Source of the DNA: Enoplosus armatus
Lineage: Eukaryota; Chordata; Actinopteri; Centrarchiformes; Enoplosidae
Length of the DNA: 64,000 nucleotides
Direction of reading: 5' to 3'
Assembly: GCF_043641665.1 (NCBI RefSeq)
Contig: NC_092194.1
Span: forward strand, 13,617,298-13,681,297
Under the pieces are notes generated by a model. The model worked only from the letters and a program-made list of their open reading frames with translations. It was not told the DNA's origin and ran no database searches. Each line of letters opens with the position of its first letter. Within the stretch, counting starts at the first letter, position 1. The position numbers and the translations under genes are program-made. Positions 50,101 through 60,548 of this stretch are shown here, in pieces.

Positions 50101-53100
50101 CACAGCCCATAGGGTTCTGCATGGTTGCCACACTGGCCTGGACAAGGCTGGACTTCGCCATGCCAGGCTGGACCTTTTTGGGAGGGACCAAGTTGGTCTG
50201 GACCGCCACTAGAAAAGAGAGATGAGGAAAGAGAAGACTAGATTAATCTCTGTTTTGTTTAGCTTTGTGTTGAAGGATACTAAGACAGAAACAGCAATTC
50301 TGTGTTTTCTGAAAGTGACTCTGATGATTTTAGGCAGACTGTTCTAATAATTGGCTGAAGGCCCTGAATCTGTTACAGGCTGAAAATGTGAAAACAGATT
50401 GAGTAATTAGAAAAAACATCTTCAGGCATGTTGTTTTGTAGGACTGGTCTTCTTTAAGCGGGTTTGAAATTATTACACAGGGCATTTTTGATCATTTCCA
50501 GTGTTTACAGATCCCTGTGTTTGTCCTTTGTCCTGGTCTGTGATGACCAGTCTGTTGCAATAAAAAGAAATTTAAAATGAATGCAAGGAATGAGTTTAAA
50601 TACTGTATTCTCGCCAACCTTTACGCTTTCATGTGGCTTACATGTCAAATACAGTAACAGCAAAGGGGCACTAGTTTACAAATTATTTCTGCTTGCTTGC
50701 AACGAAAAAGTACAATACAACTTTTTAATGTTTCGAGCCCAAATTGGCTCTCCATCAGGTATAGAGGAATCGAGATTGAGAGCCTACCTCTGTACCTGAG
50801 GCAGGGCTTGAAACATTGTTCCTTTTCTAAAGAAAGACGTGCATTTGTTTTGCACACTGAACACTTGCTTTACTGTATAAGGACATCATCACAAGCTCAC
50901 TACAGCCATTGAAAACCTATAGCCTCCTGCATGAAGCATTAAGGGGGAACTGAAGGTAAAGATCAGGGAGGCCAAGGAGAAGTACAGGAGGAAGCTGGAG
51001 TGGAAACTCCAGCAGAACAACACCAGAGAGGTCTGGAGTGGAATGAGGACTATCACGGGTTACAGGCCGACCAACAACAGAGGAGCTGAAGGCAGCGTGG
51101 ACCGGGCCAACGAACTGAATCTGTTTTTCAACAGATTTGACTCTGTGGGCCCTGCTCAACCCCCCCATGACTCTACTGCTGTCTGCCTCCAACCTTCACC
51201 TATTCCACTCCCCCCTCCCCCTCCTGCTCCTCATAGCCCCCCACCCCCCTGTGAGAGCTTTCCTCACACCTCGTTCCCCAGTCCCCAGGCTGACGGCACT
51301 CTTCAACCTGACGACTCCACCCCTCCCCGGCCGGTCACCTCTACAATGTGCTTCACTGCTGACCATGTTAGAAGACAGCTGAGGAGACTCCAATCCAGCA
51401 AGGCTGCAGGCCCTGATGGTGTCAGCCCCAGGGTGCTTAAAGCCTGTGCCCCCCCAGCTATGTGGAGTACTTCACCACGCCTTCAAAATGAGCCTGAGTC
51501 TTCAGAGGGTCCCCGTGCTGTGGAAGACATCCTGCCTCGTTCCTGTGCCAAAGACGCCGCGACCCAGTGGCTCCAAGGACTACAGACCCGTGGCACTGAC
51601 CTCACACATCATGAAGACCCTGGAGAGACTCGTCCTAGAGCAGCTCCGGCCCTTGGTCAAGCCACACTTGGACCCCCTTCAGTTCGCCTACCAGCCCCGA
51701 CTTGGAGTGGAGGATGCCATCATCTACCTGCTCAACCGCGTCTACGCCCACCTGGATAAGCCAGCGAGCACTGTGAGAGTCATGTTTTTTGACTTCTCCA
51801 GTGCGTTCAACACCATCCGTCCGGCTCTACTGGGTAAGAAGCTGACGGAGATGCAGGTGGATGCCCCCCTCGTGTCCTGGACTACCTGACTGGCAGACCA
51901 CAGTATGTGTGCTTACAACACTATGTGTCAGACAGAGTGGTCAGCAACACGGGGCCCCGCAGGGGACTGTCCTCTCTCCCTTCCTCTTCACCGTCTACAC
52001 CACGGACTTCAGCTACTGCACTGAGACCTGCCATCTTCAGAAGTTTTCTGACGACTCAGCAATAGTTGGATGTATCAGCAAAGGTGATGAGGAGGAGCAC
52101 AGGGCTGCTGTGGACAACTTTGTCACATGGTGTGAGCACAACCATCTGCAGCTCAACGTGACAAAGACAAAGGAACTGACTGTTGTTCTGAGGAGGACCA
52201 AGGCGCCGATGACCCCTGTTTCCATCCAGGGGGCCAGTGTGGACATTGTAGAGGATTACAAGGACCTGGGAGTTCACATAGACAATAAACTGGACTGGGT
52301 AAAGAACACTAATGCCCTCTACAGGAAGGGCCAGAGCCGTCTGTATTTTCTGAGGCGGCTGAGGTCCTTCAACATCTGCCGGACTATGCTGAGGATGTTT
52401 TATGAGTCTGTGGTGGCCAGTGCTATCCTCTATGCTGTTGCATGCTGGGGCAGCAGGCTGAGGGTGGCGGACTCCAACAGACTAAACAAACTGATCCACA
52501 AGGCCAGTGACGTCGTGGGGGGTGGAGCTGGACTCTCTGACGGTGGTGTCAGAGAGGAGGACGCTGTCTAAGCTGCGGGGCATCTTGGACAATGTTTCAC
52601 ATCCTCTCCATGACATACTGGTCGGACACAAGAGCAGCTTCAGTGGGAAATCATTCCTGCCTGTGGCCATCAGACTGTTCAACTCCTTTTCTGATTCTGA
52701 TTCTGATTCTGATTAAAGAGTGATTTCCTTCCAATACTACCTAATAAAGGGCTCTTCACAAAGCCAACACTTAAAGCTATCCAGCCTACAGCTGTGTCAA
52801 AGCCGGGCCACAGCGAGACTCTCATAGTCATCTCAACATCTTGCCATGCTGAGAATGTGTTTTGGGTTCTGCTCATAAACGCCAGAAGTCCTTTGAAATG
52901 GAGCCTTAAATGTCCACAGCTACTGCTTTAATCACTAATGCAGAAAACTGTGTCATTAAATTAATGTAATGAATGAAAACCATCCTGAATTAGGTGCAAT
53001 AATTATCTGAAGATTACATGGATGTATATACACAATAATGCACACCACTTGCGACTAAACCCTTACAGTATTACTAGGTGGAGGTGAAAATTGAGTTACG

Positions 53101-55449
53101 CTCTTTCCTGAGAAGCAGGATTCAATTTTTCTAATAGACAGTAAGAGAGGGATAAGTGCCACTTTCAGTCATTGGCTTCTGGATGGGTTTTATAATAAAT
53201 GCATGTGTGTTGGAGCAGGTCAACCAAGTGGCAAGCAGCACCACAGAGGCAGCCAAATTTAGATTCCTTTAATGTGTATAAAGCATCGTATGAGCTATTC
53301 AGAGCTCCGGCCTTCACCCCTGACGCCCCCACCTCGCTCAGATCAGAGAGCATGGCGTGCCTCAGAGCCATGGGCGGAGCCTCTTGTCAATGATTCAACT
53401 CTGGAAGGTAGGAACGAGAGATGGATTTGTTTGAGGGAGGCACTCTTTTGTTTAATGGAATAGTATCACTTATGGGATGACTAAAATATATGCACTCGTG
53501 CACACAAACACACACACTCCCCACCCCAAGGACGTCCAGGAAGTTGTCTCATTCTTTGGTCCAGGAGCTATGAATCTTGTTAGTTAATCCCTGTATCATG
53601 AGTGAATCAATAACAGCAAAGTGGTGTCACAAGGCTCGGGAGGGTGCAAAACGGCCACTTTCAATTTACAGTTTGTGACTTTATGGGCGGTGGCTGGCTA
53701 TTTTTAGAACATGAGATGAATTAGAAAATTAAGGCCGCAGAAAGACCCTACATCAATATCTTCTGCTGTATTTGGTGCAGTCATTTTGAGGGATGCAGTT
53801 AAACATCTACTGGTAAATTAATTGCAAATTGGCCCAAGTCCATGACTAGTCTTACTAAGACATTAACTGCTTTTGATCTCATCTTGTGAGTGAGTGAAGC
53901 TGAATAAATCAGCTCTATGCAGCAGGGCAGAGGCAGCTGTACATTGTAGGGCAGTTCAGAAAGCTGTATGTCATTGACTTTAGTGCAGCTAAGTGATTAA
54001 AAACAACAAGAAATGAAATCATAAGTAAAATAATATAAGTCTATATCTAAATTTTAAACCATAGAGGCAAAAACCAAAACTGTGATGAAAATGATTTGGT
54101 TTGCATTTCAAAAGCTGTGTGGCATTAATCTAAAATCCTTCACAAACCACTGAATTTGTTCCATATTGATTTTTGCAAATTAAATAAAGCCTCCTGAGTG
54201 GAAAGCAGTGCTTTTTATCTGATGCTATCTGATACTCTCTCTCAGCCTTCACTCCCTGTCTCCGGCATGTCTGGCCAAAGCAGAGGAAATGTTCACAAGA
54301 GACTCAGGTCCATAAAAGAAGACGAGCCTCAATTCAGCCACTAAAAGAATGGAGAACATATGTGGATGATGGTGAGGAGTTTGATGATGACGATGAAATG
54401 TTGCATCAACCATTTGCCACACTGTTTAAAAGGGGAACAGTTGGGACTCTTGAAACATTCAGTTTGTCAACACTTCAGCATGTCAGCTGCATATTACGTG
54501 TATAAAAAGCATTTTTCACCCACTGATGAACAAAATACAAAACTAAGTCTAGTAATAGTAAACATGAGGGCAGATTTTGGGTTGGCTCAGGTCTGCTTTT
54601 GGCCCAGTTATTCCCATGGCACGAGACAGGTTGTAGGCGTTTAACTCACCAGCTGAGCCTCAAAACCAAGCGTCAAGTCCGCCTGAATAACACCGGGAAA
54701 CCACGACGAAATTAATTTCAAAATAAAACCTTTACTAAAGAAGTTGCGAACAGTGTCTATCAATCTATCTATACATCTCTATTTCATTTCTATAGAAAGA
54801 CAGATAAAAAATCCCCATTTGCTTTTTTGGAAACCATTTGTGAAATGTATTCACATTAGGGGGCAGGGAGGAGGAGTCAAAGCTTATATCCTGTAAAATT
54901 GTTAAAAGCCATCATGAGTGATAAGCCATGTATCTGATAATAACACATGTATGGTAGTTAAGGTTGGAAATCATAACCCCATGCAGACAGTATCGTGCGA
55001 CAACTCCTTTTATTATTTTTTAGGCAACAACTTTACATGCTTTTATTTTGACAGCTTTTCCGGTTTCACGCTGGTAATTCCTGCTGGCTTGAAGCGGTTG
55101 ACGCTCCGCTCCCAGCAGCGCTGCCTTACACAGCTGAGCACAAGGAGGATGGAGAATAAAGAATTACCCCAAACTGCTTTGTCTCATGTTAAGGGTCCTT
55201 TTCTTGCAGAACAGAAACAAATAAGAGAAAGTACGACGTGAAATGAACAAAATAATGAATAAGACATTTTACGGTAAATAGCCTCGTGAGATTTATTGTG
55301 TCTCAGGTATCTCCATGAGGTGTTACTGATATAAGGAGTAGCCTGCTATTAAATTGCATATATCTAAAGTTGTAGTAGTAGTAGTATTACCAACCTTGTT
55401 CGGGATCCCAGTTAACTTGTTTCCTCGGGTTTTCTATTGGAAATTTCAT
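38111..55449 (-). CDS. kcnk10: KCNK10 / TREK-2 two-pore-domain K+ channel
   Basis: Background K+ channel gated by stretch, lipids, heat and pH. Seven coding exons on the minus strand: 55395-55449, 49793-50208, 42014-42131, 40030-40190, 39596-39788, 39372-39514 and 38111-38761. All have GT-AG junctions and matching phases, giving 578 residues. Exon 1 encodes [16 protein letters not shown], nearly identical to one mammalian TREK-2 N terminus. M1 is at about 95-117 ([18 protein letters not shown]). P1 has TTIGYGN (194-199) and the cap has NSS/WDLG. P2 reads [11 protein letters not shown], so residue 309 is Ile where TREK channels have Phe. M4 is [20 protein letters not shown]. The C tail carries [17 protein letters not shown], the PKA-type RRRLS and [14 protein letters not shown]; its distal part is acidic and diverged. 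Very confident on identity; the fish a/b copy is not decided. Confidence 0.95.
44622..45286. mobile_element. AAGTA-rich fish element interrupted by a nested MITE
   Basis: In a kcnk10 intron. The left part has GGATAAATACTCCGGCATTA and AAAAGTACAGAAGCAAAAGT; the right part has TTTAACTACTTTATATATTA and ends TTAGTTACATTCCACCACTG. The two halves belong to the family seen at 23264-23766 and are separated by the insert at 44738-45000. Confidence 0.55.
44738..45000. mobile_element. 263-bp MITE with perfect 12-bp termini
   Basis: Begins CACTCAGTGGCCACTTTATT and ends GGCCACTGAGTG, exact 12-nt inverted ends. The left end with AGGTACACCT is a very common teleost transposon terminus. No coding content. 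Clean target duplications were not found. Confidence 0.75.
46246..46722. mobile_element. Complete TIR repeat of a fish MITE family
   Basis: Starts TTAAAGGAATAGTTTGATAT and ends CAACATGTCAAACTATTCTT then TTAA, imperfect inverted ends of about 24 nt. Subterminal GATTGATACCACTTTCACAT is mirrored by CATGAGAGTGGTATTTATCT near the right end. The interior has CAGCTAGCCTGGCTCTATCA. The short (AACT)n run at 46661-46683 lies inside. No coding capacity. It sits in kcnk10 intron 2. Confidence 0.75.
47570..47594 (+). repeat. (TTTC)n microsatellite
   Basis: About six TTTC units in a kcnk10 intron. Confidence 0.85.
50936..52716 (+). mobile_element. 5'-truncated, frameshifted non-LTR retrotransposon (LINE)
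   Basis: Reverse-transcriptase part of a LINE of the Jockey-type group (L2/CR1/Rex1-like), inserted in kcnk10 intron 1 in the opposite orientation to the gene. Visible RT landmarks in order: [16 protein letters not shown] (frame of 51043), [18 protein letters not shown] and [13 protein letters not shown] (frame of 51416), then [13 protein letters not shown], the FSDD active-site motif and [11 protein letters not shown] (frame of 51861), and [16 protein letters not shown] near the 3' end in another frame. At least four frame changes show it is dead. The endonuclease half is missing. The 3' end is a (TTCTGA)n tail at about 52689-52716. A related tail occurs at 58070-58098. Confidence 0.85.
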
Positions 55450-56110
55450 CTCTGTTTTTGTTCTCAATCAAAACGCAGGGGAATTTTTTTCCGCGCGGTT
55501 ATAGAAAATACAGAAAAATAGCCGGATCACGAGGAATTCTTCTCCCACGTCTTCGGCGCAGCATCTTTTCGTGGATGTGGGTGTAAATTGCACGGAGGAA
55601 TAAACGCATCGCCAAACCGCATTGTCTGCCACTGCTGCACCCCCTCCTCCTTTTTTTCCTCCACCTCGCTTGGACGCGCGGTGTTCGCCTGACAGACTGA
55701 GATACTTGTAAGAACCTTTCACTGAGCTGTCGCACCAAACCACTCAAACACACACACACACACCAGTGTTCCGGTCCAGTAACACAGCTGGAGTGTGTCC
55801 AAATAAACAACTTTACACGCGCGTTACGCCGGCAGCGAGAACAACGGGGAAGGATGCTCTCCTCCCTTTCATTCCCAAAGCGCACCACTCCACCTGCCTT
55901 TCACTGTAACTAGCCGGAGGACATTTGATTCTAGCTTTACATCAGCTACAATTTCACTAATTTTTATAATCCGTTTTTGAATACTCACTCTTGTGTTTTT
56001 CCTCCCAAATCAGGATTATCCTCTCATCGTTTGGCAACCGGCGACTGAGCACATGGCGCAGGGCGGCAAGTCAGAGATGTTCGCCAAATCAGCAGCGGAC
56101 TTAAACCATT
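55450..56110 (-). promoter_or_regulatory. CpG-rich 5' region of kcnk10
   Basis: Directly upstream of the kcnk10 start on the minus strand. It is much richer in CG dinucleotides than the surrounding DNA (CCGCGCGG, TTCGGCGCAG, GGACGCGCGG, CGCGCGTTACGCCGGCAG). A pyrimidine-rich block lies at 55635-55665 and a CA run at 55747-55763. This fits a CpG-island promoter plus 5' UTR. No TATA box is evident and the start site cannot be set. Confidence 0.6.
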
Positions 56111-56160
56111 ACATCATTCGCATGTATGGGAAACAGTGCATTATTTATGAACTTCGATAG

Positions 56161-57030
56161 CAAAAGAAAAGTCACCTCCTCCACCCTGTAAGACCTCCTG
56201 AACTGTGTAAATCAGATGATGAAGCTGGCCATTATAGGGAGCAATTTAAACAGCCATAGGCCAAATTATAGGCTAATATATTAAAAGTACAGAATACGTC
56301 TGTTGGCTTGTAATATATGTGTAACTCAAAACGTTGCACCTTTGTTTTGATGATGTGTAGCCAAAACGTCCTACAGGTGTTGCAAGTTTTCAAGTTAGGT
56401 TGTATTTAAAGGACCATGCTCTTGTTTTAGCATGTTTTTGTCCATCCATTCAAGCATTATTTACATTAGTTTAATACATTTTCTACCTCAAAGCAGCCAT
56501 TGATTTCCATTCATTTCAATAGATTGTGTGAAACATGCTTGAGAACTCCTTTTAATTTTGTCAAAATTATGTTACTGTAACTGTAATACAGTCTTTACGT
56601 GCAAATGCATTATACTACTAATAATAATTATCATAATGATAATTACTTTACAACCTATAACACACACAAAAGAACTGAAATGCAATATGTTAACGAGAAA
56701 AAATACTAGGAAAACAAGATTGATTGGTTTGTTGAAATGGATTAAATCAATGGTAAAAAAATAAATAAATAAATAAAAACAAAGGAAGGGGAAAAGTGCA
56801 AAAATGACTTCATATGAAAGTGAGTTTTGAGAAGGGATTTAACAGATGATACCGACTGGTCCAGCCATGAAAAAAGAAAGGAAGCCATGGCTGCCTGGAA
56901 AGTAAAAACATTTAAGAAATCCAAAACAATCGGGCACTTTTTGAAAAAGGGTTAGCAGTAAGTGACATATGTGCGATTTAAAGAATGTGGAGTAAAACTA
57001 AAGTTGAACAGACACTCGACATGTCGAATA
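56161..57030. other. Intergenic stretch, no recognisable gene
   Basis: AT-rich. Simple-sequence ATAA run at about 56757-56776. Nothing else supported. Confidence 0.5.
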
Positions 57031-57954
57031 CAGGTGTAACTAATAACATTCATTACTGCAATGGAGCCATTATTCATGTTAGTAGTTCCACGTGTGCTTT
57101 TCCTGCTGTGATCTGATTCATTTGGGTATGATAAAAAAAAGATGAAGATTCAGGGAAGCAACATTTATTCAGACAGCAAAATGACATTAAACTTTTTGGG
57201 AGCAGAAAAGGTGCAGGAGCCTTACAGGCTCAAACTGTAATTCTTTCTCCACATCTATTTGACATACGTCATCAAAGCCAGTTAAAGATTTTCTCAGCTC
57301 AACATAATTGACAATATAGCCCTGTTGTACTTTACAAGTATAAGCCCACTGGTGTTTACAGGTCCTTAACAGCTTGAGAAAACATTGATAACTGTCTTGT
57401 GTCATTCAATTTGAGAGAGCAGCAGGGGGTAGACCATTTTACATTCATTTGAACCTTTTAAACTGGTAATAAAATCAGTTAAACAGTGAAAAAAACAAAT
57501 GAAGCATGACTTGGTTTGTGGTTAAGGTTTACTACACTGTTCAAAAAGTCTGCTTAAGTAATCTACAATCCTCTGTTGGTAAATGACGTGAGGGGTTAAA
57601 AGGTCCATCAAACAATACAAGGAACATGGCAGAATTAACAATACGCTGCTGACAGAGTGTTCTCATGACTGACGTGTACTCAGTTGAATCAGAATTTATA
57701 TTTGTTGCACTCTGTGTTTCCCCACATTGGTCAGTTTTTCACACTGCCACATTACTATAAAACATTACTATTAATGAGGCAACTTTGGTGGTTTTGTCAG
57801 CAGGCCAAATGGCTTATATATACCACAAACCTCACCTTAGTGCGCATGCGCCAACCGTGCATGCAGCCTGTTACAGTCGCTCCTGTTTGTTTTCTTATTT
57901 TTCTTACTTCTCTCCTTTATTCCTTTAATAACTCCGTTTTTTGTTTTTTCTTAA

Positions 57955-58099
57955 GTACTGACTTTTGAAGTTGCGCCCCCTCTCCAAACTTGCTGGTGGA
58001 GAGAGTTCTGGTACTTTCTTTCACCCTGGAATTACTTTCATTGTATAATTTCCCCCCGGTGATCAATAAAGTATTTCTGATTCTGATTCTGATTCTGAA
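57955..58099 (+). mobile_element. 3' end of a LINE (L2/Rex1-type tail)
   Basis: Ends with GATCAATAAAGTATTTCTGA then TTCTGATTCTGATTCTG repeats. This is the typical 3' UTR, polyadenylation-like AATAAA and short tandem tail of fish Jockey-group LINEs, and it shares its tail type with 50936-52716. Too short for coding content. Confidence 0.6.
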
Positions 58100-58689
58100 A
58101 CTGCCCTGAAAACGGCACACCAGTAATAAACAAGATAGACAAGGCCAGCCATCTTATTCATAAAACTTGGTGCATAGATATTTAGGACCCTGGAGCACTT
58201 GAATAGAGCATAGTCATAGTTATTAGTAACACTTGCGCCTTTCCTACGATCAGAAGTCGCAATGCCTGCTGTGAAAACGGCCTATAATTAGTAATGCTTA
58301 CCTGTTCCACCACTCAATGAAGGAGAAATGTAACACCTTCAGTTACAATTGCCAATAAGTCCCATTTTCTTATGATAGAAAAGGGTCCTGAATTTGTAGC
58401 TGCTGTCTTGTCTCTTCCTCTGGTGAAAATGTTTTTATGATTCACATTTTATTTGAGTTTTCAGAAGATGATTACACAGTAAATGAATAAAGAAAATATA
58501 TACAGCTATATAAGAAGGAAAATGAAAATATAGAAATGCTTGAACATAAATACATACAAAATAAAACTAAATAACTCAAAATAGAAACAGTAAATAAAAC
58601 AAAATACAGAATAATACAATACAAGAATACATACAATGGTGCACATAGGGAAGACACATAGTTAGCAGCATTATATAATAGATAGTATT

Positions 58690-59440
58690 CCACAGAGTCA
58701 GTTCAATTAAGTTGCACTGGCCTTATGACGATCCAACCCTGTTAACCCCTTTCCATATAAGCATGATATCGCTCCCACTTCCGGAGACAGAGCTCCACCC
58801 TATTGAGTAACCTGAATGATAGATTTTCTAGTGCAGCTAGCTTACCCAGCTGGATGTGCCACTGAGAAGCTGTAGGTGCAGAGGAGGCTTTCCAATTCAT
58901 AACAATGAGTTTCCGTCCCAGCATGAGGGCAGTTTGGACCCAAACTGCATCAGAGGGAGTTAGATCGTCTAACACCGTGGGGTCCCCCAAAATGTACAAG
59001 CCTGGAGTGAAAGGGACACCCTGGCCGATAATAATTTGAATGTAGTCATGGATAGTTAACCAAAACTCCTGTACTTTCGGGCAGCTCCACAGCATGTGAA
59101 CCAGAATACCATTGTTTTCATTACACCTCCAACAGCCCGCATCATCCCACAGCCCCACTCTGTGCAACTTGGACGGGGTCCAATAAACTCTATTTAATAT
59201 TTTAAATTGAATTAGTCTTGTTTTCAATTCCCTTGACATTTTTTTTGAATTTCTAAGAATCTGTGAAATCAACATTGAGGTCAGCTTCCCATGTCAATCT
59301 GAGAGACAACGTATTTCCGTCAGAATTAAGAAGCAGCATAGAATAGTAGGCTGCGGCCTCGTGACCCTTTCCAAAAATGTCTAGTATGTGACACCAGATG
59401 TCCACACAAGGGGGGGCCACAGAGGTCGACTCTGGTGAAA
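58690..59440 (-). mobile_element. L1/Tx1-like LINE ORF2 C-terminal fragment
   Basis: A 177-codon minus-strand frame (58742-59275) reads CWRCNENNGILVHMLWSCPK and FWLTIHDYIQ. This is the cysteine/histidine zinc-binding region at the C terminus of L1-type ORF2 proteins. It ends WERYHAYMERG before TAA, then an AT-rich 3' region. Upstream of 59275 the sequence continues as element but the frame is broken. It is a 5'-truncated dead copy without the RT domain. Confidence 0.75.
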
Positions 59441-59442
59441 AT

Positions 59443-59830
59443 TTTAATAATAATAATAAACTTTATTTATACAATGATAAAAACAATTTAAAACAGTTTA
59501 GTTATACAACATTGAGCAAAAGGAGCTACATATATGAAAGAGTAAAATAAAACAATATAAAATGATTAAAATAATTAATCAAAGAGTTAAAAGAATGCCT
59601 TTGTATATAAAAAAGGTGATTTTACAGATAAAAGTGAATTCAGACCACAAACCCTGTGAAAGCACACTTATAAAAAGATGTTTTTTTTAAGAGGGATTTA
59701 AAAGGGGTTAAGGAGCTTGAAAGTCTGATCTCCTCAGGCAGGTTGTTTCAGAGAGTGGGGGCCCTACCAGAAGGACCCGGTCACCCTCGGTCCTCAGCCT
59801 AGATTGAGGAAAGGCTAGCAGAGCCAGGGT
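59443..59830 (+). repeat. Interspersed fish repeat beginning ATAATAATAAACTTTATTTA
   Basis: Starts with a TAA-rich run then ACTTTATTTATACAATGATA. Near its end it has GATTTAAAAGGGGTTAAGGA, CAGGTTGTTTCAGAGAGTGG and GGACCCGGTCACCCTCGGTC. This layout is common in teleost genomes; I cannot give its family name. No coding content. It abuts the L1-like fragment. Confidence 0.6.
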
Positions 59831-60289
59831 TAGGGTTAGGGTCAGAAGACAATTGTATAAATTCAAGAATGTTTCTGTGTAATCCTGCTCTTAATTGGCA
59901 GGCACAGGGACAATGTATGGGAATATGGGCCGGCTTTTCCTGCAGTTTATGGGATTCACACTGGCTCCAATGTAATGCACAAACTGTGGCTCCAAAAATA
60001 TCATGTCCACACCCAGAAATCCCACAATGTTGAAACACAAATATTCAGCGGTGATGTTAGCCTTCTTTTCTTTCTGCTGTCTTTAGCATATGTACAGTAC
60101 ACTATGAACTCAATACTACAATACCAGTGCCAGTGGATATCTACATTTGGGATTAAAATAAAGTCAAACATGTATTGCATGACAAATAATCTAGATAATT
60201 ATTAATCTATTGGATTCTATTGAATTCTGAGTGAAATACATTTTGCCATGTTGTTATTTCAGTTCACTTTCACGTGACAAGTGTGTGTG

Positions 60290-60548
60290 TGTGGTTGCGT
60301 ATGGGAGTGGGTAGTTTGTGGCGCGTCCTTCCTTACGCATGAGCGTGATGACGAAGGCAATCATAGCAACCAGCATGGCGACGGGGAAGCTTTGCTCTGC
60401 TCCTCATCTGCTTATAAGCTAGTATTAGGTTGTTGCCCCTACGTTACTTGATAATCTTACAGCGTTAAAATGTTTACAGTAAAGTACACTGTAGTTTCTG
60501 GATGTATCCAAGCTCTGCCGTCGCTGCCCAAGAACATTTCTGAGGAAA
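60290..60548 (+). promoter_or_regulatory. spata7 promoter and 5' UTR region
   Basis: The stretch before the spata7 ATG is moderately CG-rich (GTGGCGCGTCC, ATGGCGACGGGG) and has no TATA box. AGCAACC at about 60367 matches one half of an RFX X-box, but the other half is poor. The start site is not determined. Confidence 0.4.

Noticed and set aside
55468..55888. Minus-strand frames of 91 and 129 codons upstream of kcnk10 exon 1
   Set aside because: They lie in the CpG-rich leader, lack family motifs, and the [10 protein letters not shown] start downstream matches the known TREK-2 N terminus.
59826..59844. Short TTAGGG-like run (GGGTTAGGGTTAGGGTCAG)
   Set aside because: Fewer than three units, at the edge of an interspersed repeat; not evidence of an interstitial telomere.
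60362..60376. Possible RFX X-box upstream of spata7 (GGCAATCATAGCAACC)
   Set aside because: One half-site (AGCAAC) fits; the other does not fit the GTNRCC half. Attractive for a ciliary gene but not supported well enough to call.
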